This document shows positions 27,001-33,129 of a stretch of 36,924 bases of DNA, one piece after another. Made by a program: the position numbers and the translations under genes. Each line of letters opens with the position of its first letter. The first letter of the stretch is position 1. The notes beneath the pieces were generated by a model. The model was not told where the DNA came from, did not search any database, and saw only the letters and a program-made list of their open reading frames with translations. The DNA is from a virus, in the IMG/VR virus record IMGVR_UViG_3300025098_000132, positions 1 through 36,924 of that record; one strand, given 5' to 3'.

Positions 27001-30000
27001 AGAAGGTGGTTACACTACTTTACTTGCTAGACAAAAAGGATTAGCAAATCAAATAGCTAAAGGAATAGTTGAAAATGTTGTTAACAATGAAATTATCAAC
27101 AACTCAAACAATATAGACGCTGTTTTAAAAGCAGAGATTCAAAACTTATCAAACCAACTAAACAAACAAAAAAACGAAGTTGTAGGAAACTATGCTGATC
27201 AAATTAAATTTAGCAACACTCAAGGACAAAAAGCTTTGCAACAAGCAGGTAATTTAGTTAATTTAACTGGAAATAATGCAATAACAGATGTGTGGAATTT
27301 AGAAACTCAACAACCTATTAAAGGTAAATATATCCCTGAAGTTGTACAAATTGTGTGGAACCAAGTTTTAAAAGGTAATATTTACTCAGACAAGTCTAAA
27401 GCACTTGTTGATATTATTAGAAAAATACCTAAAAATATTATAAAAGGAAACTTAGGTACAGCTTTGGAAACTTTTAAAATTAACGTTGGTGTTCAGGCTG
27501 CTAAAAAATATGAAGGACTTACGATGTTAGGTGAGTGGGTTCAAGAAGGTGGTATACCTGATTTTTTTGCAGATATATTCGGTAATGCGCTATATGCAGA
27601 GGCTAAGTTTGCAACTTCAAGAGGTGGTAAGGTAAGTACAAATTTTACAAATTGGAAAACTGGTAAGTTTAAAATAAATAAAAGACTAGAAGGTAATATT
27701 GAGTTTGTAGAAAAAAGTGTTAAAAAAGCATTAAAAAACTCTAAACAGTTAGTTAAAGATTTAAAAGATTTAGGCTTTGACCTTGCAGATCAAGACACAG
27801 TGGTTGATTTAGAGACGCACGCAGAGTTAGGCGCTAAAAAAGCTGTTGTTTCAGACACAAGCGTTGTTGTTGGTGCGGATTATATAGGTAGAATATATGC
27901 AAATAAAGAATATCCTGTTTATTTAATAGATATAGATGGTGCTGGCTTGTACTATATGCCTGGCGACCCTTTTATAGAGGCTTTAGCTAAAGAGTTGGGT
28001 ATACCTAAACTAGAAGGTAATTTTCCTTTAATAACAAGAATACTTCCACAAAGTGTAAAAGAAAATGGTGAGAAAATAGGTTATAAATATAAGCTTACAA
28101 CAGAACCACTTATAGATCCTAAAAACTTAAAAGTTAAATCTGATTTTTCACTTTCAGATATAAAAACTTTTGACGCTATAATGAACAGTAAGGCTGTTGC
28201 AAATCTTAAAAAAGAACAAGAAGCTAAAAATAAAACAAAGTTTAGTAAATCTGTAAATTTTTCAAGAACTATTAACGATCCTAAAGGTATTACTGTTTTG
28301 GATTTTGACGACACGCTAGCTACAACTAAATCACTAGTTAAGTTTACAACACCGGAAGGTACTACTGGAACTTTAAATGCTGAAGAGTATGCTAATTCAT
28401 ACGAAGGTTTATTAGACAAAGGTTATGTGTTTGATTTTTCTGACTTTAACAAAGTTGTAAAAGGTAAGTTAGCACCGTTGTTTAACAAAGCTATAAAACT
28501 ACAAAGTAAGTTTGGTCCTGAAAATATGTTTGTACTAACGGCAAGGCCACCACAAGCACAAAAAGCTATATTTGATTTTTTAAAAGCTAACGGTTTAAAT
28601 ATACCTTTAAAAAATATAACTGGTCTTGGTAATTCTACTGCAGAGGCAAAAGCGCTATGGGTTGCTGATAAAGTTGGTGAAGGTTTTAATGACTTTTACT
28701 TTGCTGATGATGCGTTGCAAAACGTACAGGCTGTTAAAAACATGCTAGATCAATTTGATGTTAAATCAAAAGTACAACAAGCTAAGGTTAAATTTAGCAA
28801 CACTTTAAGTGATAAATTTAATGATCAATTAGAAAATGTTACTGGTATTAAATCTTTTAAACGTTTTGAAAGAACTAAAGCAAGAAAACGTGGTGCTGAA
28901 AAAGGTAAGTTTAGATTATTTATACCACCATCTCATGAAGACTTTGTTGGGCTATTATACAACTTCATGGGCAAAGGAAAAGAAGGTGACGCGCATAGAG
29001 ATTTTTTAGAACAAGCTTTAATTAGACCCTTAAATAGAGCGTATAAAGAAGTAGATACTGCAAAACAAGCTGTAGCAAACGATTACAAAGCTTTAAACAA
29101 ACAAATGCCTGAAGTTAACAAAATGCTTTCTAAAAAAACACCAGATGGTGATTTTACATATCAAGACGCGATAAGGGTGTATTTATGGGACAAGCATGGT
29201 TATAAAATACCTGGACTAAGTCCTATTGATCAAAAAAATTTAGTTGATTTAGTTAAAAGCGACGGCAGTTTGCAGTCATATGCAGAAACTTTAAACGTAA
29301 TATCTAAACAAGAAGCATATGTAGATCCAGGCCCTAATTGGGAAACTGGTAATATAAGAATAGACTTAGTAGACGCTACAGGTAGAGTTGGTAGAGCTAG
29401 TTACTTTGCAGAGTTTCAAGAGAATGCAGACATAATGTTTTCTGAAGAAAATTTAAACAAAATTGAAGCTGCTTACGGTACTGCTTTTAGAGAGGCTTTA
29501 GAAGATATGTTACACAGAATTAAAACAGGTGTTAACAGACCAAAAGGTTCTAGTGCAAAACCAAATATATTTATGAATTGGTTAAACGCTTCTGTTGCAG
29601 GTGTCATGTTTTTAAACGTAAGATCTTCTTTGCTACAACAAATGTCTAACGTTAACTATTTAAATTTTGCTGACAATAATATACTAGCAGCAGGTTTAGC
29701 TTTTGCTAATCAACCACAATATTGGAAAGACTTTGCAATGATATTTAACTCTGACATGCTAAAGCAAAGACGTGGTGGTTTACAAACAGATATTAATGGT
29801 GCTGAACTCGCTGAAGCTATTAAAAAAGCTAGACCAGGAAACTTATTTGACCAAGTGGCTATTATAGTTGGTAAAGCTCTTAGACTTGGTTTTTTACCTA
29901 CACAAATTGGTGATAACATTGCAATTGCTACAGGTGGAGCTGCTTTTTATAGAAATAGAGTTAACAAATATATTAAAGATGGTTTAAGCAAAAAAGAAGC

Positions 30001-30895
30001 TGAAGCAAAAGCCTTTACAGATTTTCAAAATATAACGCAATCAACACAGCAGTCTGCAAGACCTGACATGACATCACAACAACAGTCAAGCTGGATAGGT
30101 AAATTAATATTAAACTTTTTAAATACACCGTCGCAGTATAATAGAATAATTAAAAAAGCAGGTTCTGATATTCTTAACAGAAGAATAACACCACCTAATA
30201 CTTCTTTAATGCAAAGTAATATGTCTAATGCCTCTAGAATATTATATTATGGTGCCGCACAAAACTTAATATTTTACAGTTTACAAACAGCGTTGTTTGC
30301 TGTAATGTTTGGCGATGAAGATGAAGATGAAGAAAAAAGAGCTGAGCAATATTTAAAGAAAAAAGAAAGAGTTATAAATGGATCTATTGACACTATATTA
30401 AGAGGTTCTGGTATATACGGAGTTGCAGTTTCTACTTTAAAAAACATGGCTATTAAGTTTATGGAGCAAAGAGAAAAAGGCTACAACCCAGATGAAAGTG
30501 CTGTTATAATGGAAATGCTGAACTTTTCTCCTGTTGTAGGTATTAAAGCCAGAAGAATTGTTAATGCTGAAAAAACTTTAAATTACAATAAAAAAGTAAT
30601 TGAAGAAATGGAAACACTTGATATTGATAATCCATTGTGGTCCGCTGTTACAAACTATACACAAACTATAACTACGGCACCTGTAAATAAAATATACCAA
30701 AAAATTATAAATCTTAGAAACGCAGCTGACAACGATTACACAGCTTTGCAAAGAATATTATTTTTTAGTGGTTACACTACCTGGAGTTTAAACCTTGGTG
30801 ATACTAAAAAAATGAAAGAAATAAAAGAAAAGGTAAAATCTAAAAACAAAAAACCTAAAAAAGCTAGAAAATCTACAATAAAATTGTCTTTATAG
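24038..30895 (+). CDS. Giant internal/ejection-type virion protein with zincin and HAD motifs
   Basis: The 2285-residue protein is the largest in the window. Residues 166-198 are Gly/Val-rich and hydrophobic. A metalloprotease-like motif HELLH occupies residues 561-565, with SEE at 617-619 (third ligand candidate). A HAD-type phosphatase set follows: VLDFDDTL (Asp1422, Asp1424), then VLTARPP (Thr1501) and DFYFADDA (Asp1557-Asp1558). Then comes a large helical C-terminal region (about 1600-2250) containing NWLNASVAGVMFLNVRSSLL, and a hydrophobic LIFYSLQTALFAVMFGD segment (about 2075-2091) before an acidic DEDEDEE run. The C-terminus is Lys-rich. Size, position after two helical virion proteins and membrane-compatible segments suggest an injected protein. 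A tape measure is unlikely because no long-tail genes are present. The crAss-type RNA polymerase DFDGD motif was not found. I recall similar C-terminal halves in marine phages, function unknown. Confidence 0.72.
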   Translation: MSEYENDPYNIRAVDATGSDTTTYDPYTVISSEQRKKQREKQELDNTEEMSNWESFKNSLYNAFEMIDDVDEFYGVGTGDKSVAEVAEEGNLGAYSGMSIARTIIYENIFGRENVKEMAIKYPSLFKTFLSSDSETFKKVLENFEIEKQQQKKTKTFAEADSFTDYLTVVGGSVVNVLGSVGYNLGTLGTGFFVEFAADNFITANEAKAKSKGKSIDQLLKDGEADVDAPVRIAALQAGLEYVGFSKIMKPFKVSKTINKKVGKFLTKSYKNNKNLRIGLDIISTGKTEALTEMGQTGLEIYNKELSEAKAKNEDINAFESVLKGMFSPEGVESGLQGFFGGGGLKGAGYSAKTLSNVRKTEKDIDVEADLNKFVDLTKRYNLAKDEDVKSSIKEQLDGLEKTIKGKIKKGNDIYNSLSSKNIKDIENLSDLADVAAFRANKLIEKFKEGKISKEDFSVAIEGLSNQYKKNKQSIKEIILNRNIEFAKKEGKKIGKNVDVVDNTQNFQKIYEEIVPENQIKKDDDGNIINIEDRDGFIFGDQIYINKTVAREKGAISVGSHELLHGIIGNSFTSLDTKDKIKLGKSFISVLNAEQEAAVRKRLKESYGLEGDAIFQSEEMFTAFSDAIAKKEISFNENVFSQLKNAIQEILRKFGINKEFENGRQVYNFLKEYQSNVKEGKLGERVTSFAKKQDKSTVKKDSRSSLIEDINKLQQGATTKAEFQQSNIFNNVFKAIQSGGAINNYIRSLQMSPEKTRETIDSVTDRLINFDPAAKRKDGSVIGPEGLGEFVMANVGFGKLDAAKSLAVKAEKTKKEVKIDSKEAKELEDKPTTKTQTKQGPKARVLKSLADININNREVISSTARAEINALIEQNPKNLEEKISKIIDKEITKAVKAQMGKISNVKGEVVVSEEYKAFIALNYENIVKSLDVTTIKNNYKTLFELTEIGKEDRKTKKSDKPSLKKDSNYRKGIFKIETNKAKFTKFFTEGGYTTLLARQKGLANQIAKGIVENVVNNEIINNSNNIDAVLKAEIQNLSNQLNKQKNEVVGNYADQIKFSNTQGQKALQQAGNLVNLTGNNAITDVWNLETQQPIKGKYIPEVVQIVWNQVLKGNIYSDKSKALVDIIRKIPKNIIKGNLGTALETFKINVGVQAAKKYEGLTMLGEWVQEGGIPDFFADIFGNALYAEAKFATSRGGKVSTNFTNWKTGKFKINKRLEGNIEFVEKSVKKALKNSKQLVKDLKDLGFDLADQDTVVDLETHAELGAKKAVVSDTSVVVGADYIGRIYANKEYPVYLIDIDGAGLYYMPGDPFIEALAKELGIPKLEGNFPLITRILPQSVKENGEKIGYKYKLTTEPLIDPKNLKVKSDFSLSDIKTFDAIMNSKAVANLKKEQEAKNKTKFSKSVNFSRTINDPKGITVLDFDDTLATTKSLVKFTTPEGTTGTLNAEEYANSYEGLLDKGYVFDFSDFNKVVKGKLAPLFNKAIKLQSKFGPENMFVLTARPPQAQKAIFDFLKANGLNIPLKNITGLGNSTAEAKALWVADKVGEGFNDFYFADDALQNVQAVKNMLDQFDVKSKVQQAKVKFSNTLSDKFNDQLENVTGIKSFKRFERTKARKRGAEKGKFRLFIPPSHEDFVGLLYNFMGKGKEGDAHRDFLEQALIRPLNRAYKEVDTAKQAVANDYKALNKQMPEVNKMLSKKTPDGDFTYQDAIRVYLWDKHGYKIPGLSPIDQKNLVDLVKSDGSLQSYAETLNVISKQEAYVDPGPNWETGNIRIDLVDATGRVGRASYFAEFQENADIMFSEENLNKIEAAYGTAFREALEDMLHRIKTGVNRPKGSSAKPNIFMNWLNASVAGVMFLNVRSSLLQQMSNVNYLNFADNNILAAGLAFANQPQYWKDFAMIFNSDMLKQRRGGLQTDINGAELAEAIKKARPGNLFDQVAIIVGKALRLGFLPTQIGDNIAIATGGAAFYRNRVNKYIKDGLSKKEAEAKAFTDFQNITQSTQQSARPDMTSQQQSSWIGKLILNFLNTPSQYNRIIKKAGSDILNRRITPPNTSLMQSNMSNASRILYYGAAQNLIFYSLQTALFAVMFGDEDEDEEKRAEQYLKKKERVINGSIDTILRGSGIYGVAVSTLKNMAIKFMEQREKGYNPDESAVIMEMLNFSPVVGIKARRIVNAEKTLNYNKKVIEEMETLDIDNPLWSAVTNYTQTITTAPVNKIYQKIINLRNAADNDYTALQRILFFSGYTTWSLNLGDTKKMKEIKEKVKSKNKKPKKARKSTIKLSL

Positions 30896-30911
30896 GTGTG
30901 AAAAAAATAAT

Positions 30912-31961
30912 ATGAAAAAACTAATAATAATATTGCTAACAACTTTAGTTGCTTGTGCAGCACCAAAAGAGTGTTGTTCACAGAACTTTAAAAAGTATTT
31001 TAAATTTGCTACGTTTTATGCTGCGGCTAACGGTGGTAACTCTGTATCAGATATAGATGTATTTTCTGTAACTAATGGTTTAGAAACCGTAACAGTAGAA
31101 ACTCCTTACGATTACAACCTAGCTTTAGGTATACGTAAAATTGCTAGGTTTGGTTATGAGAACAGGGCAAGTACATTTTACGATGGCACAGAAGAATCAT
31201 GGTCAGACGGTGCTAGTATTGGTAAAGTACGTGGCTTAGAATTTTTATTTGAGGTAGATTATAAAAGACAACAAGGTAATGAATATTTAGATCAGCATCA
31301 TTTTATAAGATTTGTAGATAATAAGTATATACTAAAAGGTGAATACTTAGAAGATGGTTTTGCTGATATTAAATATGTTGAAATGTCAGAAAGATATAGA
31401 TATAAAGTTAATGACAAATTGTCCTTTAATGCTGGGCTTGCTCAAAGGTTATCCGAACCGTACGGATATGATCCCTTGGCGGAGTGGATGCTAAGCAATG
31501 GCAATATACATTACACTTACCTAGCACTGCAAGAAGGCTATAATGTCGATGTAGCTGCTAGTGAGTATTTTTCTCCTAGTGGAGAACTCGTTGCTACAAG
31601 CAAAGAGGTTTGGGAAGAGGTTGTTATACCTACAATGTTAGCTGATTATACCGAGAGAAAACGTAATGAATTAAGCCAGATAATACAACACTCTGTTGTT
31701 ATAGGTTTTGATTACTATCACTATACAAAATCATTTTGGTCGCATGCTTGGGCTAACTTAATGCCTTGGCACTATAATGATGGCGGTGAGTTTTCTTACC
31801 ATACTTACAACGATGGTCAGTGGTTAGATTATAATGGTGGCTTAATACTTGGTTACAAGGTGAACAAGTCGCTAGGAACGTTTGTAGAAGGTAAATATAA
31901 CAAATACTGGAATCGTAAGTGGTATGACTTTAAATTTGGAGTAAACTACGTAATCTTTTAA
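30912..31961 (+). CDS. Exported outer-membrane beta-barrel-like protein
   Basis: The 349-residue protein starts with a signal sequence MKKLIIILLTTLVACAAPKE. It has a possible lipobox (LVAC, Cys15), though ordinary signal peptidase cleavage just after the CCSQ stretch is also possible. The body is rich in aromatic and alternating beta strands separated by Gly/Asn/Asp turns (FNAGLAQRLSEPYGYD, WLDYNGGLILGYKVN, GTFVEGKYNKYW). It ends GVNYVIF: a terminal Phe preceded by alternating hydrophobics, the usual BAM insertion signal. It starts 16 bases after the giant virion gene and opens the envelope cassette. I recall similar proteins in uncultured marine flavophages. Possible jobs are superinfection exclusion or surface alteration; a lysis role is less likely. 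Confidence 0.65.
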   Translation: MKKLIIILLTTLVACAAPKECCSQNFKKYFKFATFYAAANGGNSVSDIDVFSVTNGLETVTVETPYDYNLALGIRKIARFGYENRASTFYDGTEESWSDGASIGKVRGLEFLFEVDYKRQQGNEYLDQHHFIRFVDNKYILKGEYLEDGFADIKYVEMSERYRYKVNDKLSFNAGLAQRLSEPYGYDPLAEWMLSNGNIHYTYLALQEGYNVDVAASEYFSPSGELVATSKEVWEEVVIPTMLADYTERKRNELSQIIQHSVVIGFDYYHYTKSFWSHAWANLMPWHYNDGGEFSYHTYNDGQWLDYNGGLILGYKVNKSLGTFVEGKYNKYWNRKWYDFKFGVNYVIF

Positions 31962-31980
31962 CTATAACAAATTTACAAAA

Positions 31981-32256
31981 ATGGCAAGAGAATTAAACGA
32001 AGATACTGGCTTTAATATAAGCATTAAAACACTGATAGCAGTTGGCTTTGCATTGTCTGGTATTATAGGTATGTGGTTTGCTTTACAAGCAGATATAGCT
32101 GAAGCAAAAGAGCTTCCAAAACCTGATGTAACTCGCATGGAGTTTAACATGAAGGATATTAACGTTAGAAACACTATTATGGAGACTAGAGACGACGTTA
32201 AAAAACTTGAAGAAAGATTAATCAGAATGGAAGACAAAATAGATGATTTAAGATAA
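31981..32256 (+). CDS. Single-span membrane protein with coiled coil (holin or spanin candidate)
   Basis: This 91-residue protein has a short polar N-terminus, one hydrophobic segment at about residues 14-38 (TLIAVGFALSGIIGMWFALQ) and a charged helical C-terminus. The last 35 residues show heptad-like Leu/Met/Ile spacing and end LEERLIRMEDKIDDLR. The coiled coil is probably periplasmic if the short N-terminus stays inside; the topology is not certain. Small proteins of this layout are holin or i-spanin candidates in phages. Alternatively it may anchor a complex with the neighbouring exported proteins. Its stop is separated by a single base from the next start, which argues for co-translation. 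Confidence 0.6.
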   Translation: MARELNEDTGFNISIKTLIAVGFALSGIIGMWFALQADIAEAKELPKPDVTRMEFNMKDINVRNTIMETRDDVKKLEERLIRMEDKIDDLR

Positions 32257-32257
32257 T

Positions 32258-32581
32258 ATGAAATATTTTTTAGTAACATTAATGCTGGTATGTAACAGCG
32301 CTTTTTCACAAGTTGTTGTCACTCAGTTTAATGCTGACTGGAACTCCGCTAATGACGTTGAATGGTTTCAGAAACTAAATGATTGTGATTTAGCTAAAGT
32401 AGATATAGTTAAAGAAACAAAGCTACAAGAAAAACATAAAATAGTTATAGTACCTACTATAATTATATTTAAAGATGGCGAAGAAATAAAAAGGTATCAA
32501 GCAGATCTTAGCTTTAAAATGCTTGCGACAAGAAAAGAAATACAAAATTTTATTAACGAACAGATAATGAGTGATTTTTAA
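32258..32581 (+). CDS. Exported thioredoxin-fold protein lacking catalytic cysteines
   Basis: The 107-residue product has a signal peptide (about residues 1-18, ending SAFSQ) and an 89-residue thioredoxin-like body. The order is strand VVVTQFNADW, helix, strand LAKVDIVKETKL, then the conserved IVPTIIIFKDGEEIKRY with the cis-Pro position (Pro66), and a final helix. Where active thioredoxins have W-C-x-x-C, this one reads W28-N-S-A-N32, so redox chemistry is excluded. Remaining cysteines are Cys12, inside the signal peptide, and Cys43. The mature protein should be periplasmic. A binding or chaperone-like role for exported partners is plausible, but this is inference. Its stop codon overlaps the next start (TAATG). 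Confidence 0.7.
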   Translation: MKYFLVTLMLVCNSAFSQVVVTQFNADWNSANDVEWFQKLNDCDLAKVDIVKETKLQEKHKIVIVPTIIIFKDGEEIKRYQADLSFKMLATRKEIQNFINEQIMSDF

Positions 32582-33129
32582 TGAGAAAACTTCTAGTTTT
32601 TCTTTTAATGTTTTCTTGTGCTAAAGAACAAGATGACTTAGGATTTAGAACGTATGTAATACCTGAAGGTGCACATAGTTCTGGCAGTTATTTTAATCAC
32701 CCTACAAATTCAAGAATAGACTTTGATTTCATGTTAGATGAGTCTGCAATTTATACTAGTGAAATACCAGAGAATCAATACGACGTAAATAAGATTTACG
32801 GCTTTAGCGATTTTGGTGTTAGACATCAAAAATACTCTATAAGATTAGGTTGGAGGTATTTAAACAATGAGCTAGAACTTTGTTGGTTAAGACACGAAGA
32901 AGGTAGACATACAGCTGCTACTATAAGAACTATAGAACCAGATGTATCTTACAATGCTACGATAGATATTAAGACGTTTTACTACATTATAACTATAGAT
33001 GGTGATACAACTATGGTTAGAAGAAGACCAGAAGGAAACTGGGGTTTAATTAAAAGATATTATTTATACCCTTATTTTGGCGGTAATGAATACGCGCCAC
33101 ACGACATTACAATTAAGATAAAAGAATGA
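32581..33129 (+). CDS. Phage-encoded lipoprotein, beta-sandwich type
   Basis: The start ATG shares its A with the previous stop. The 182-residue product begins MRKLLVFLLMFSCAKEQDDL with a lipobox-like MFSC (Cys13). The mature part is beta-rich: RIDFDFMLDESAIY, YSIRLGWRYLNNELELCWLR, then YNATIDIKTFYYIITIDGDT, and ends HDITIKIKE. This looks like a concanavalin- or jelly-roll-like sandwich. The residues after the Cys (A-K-E-Q-D-D) resemble, imperfectly, the Lys plus acidic export signal that sends Bacteroidota lipoproteins to the outer surface. It probably sits in the outer membrane, possibly facing out. Its stop overlaps the next start (ATGA). Function unknown; lipoproteins that block superinfection are one precedent class. 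Confidence 0.62.
   Translation: MRKLLVFLLMFSCAKEQDDLGFRTYVIPEGAHSSGSYFNHPTNSRIDFDFMLDESAIYTSEIPENQYDVNKIYGFSDFGVRHQKYSIRLGWRYLNNELELCWLRHEEGRHTAATIRTIEPDVSYNATIDIKTFYYIITIDGDTTMVRRRPEGNWGLIKRYYLYPYFGGNEYAPHDITIKIKE

Noticed and set aside
28301-28318. DFDD motif as a crAss-phage-type RNA polymerase catalytic loop
   Set aside because: The expected DFDGD/DxDxD pattern is absent, while TARP and the later ADDA give a full HAD set in the right order.
24038-30895. Tape-measure protein
   Set aside because: No tail tube, sheath or assembly chaperone genes are present, and the protein has enzyme-like domains and membrane-compatible segments instead of a regular long coiled coil.
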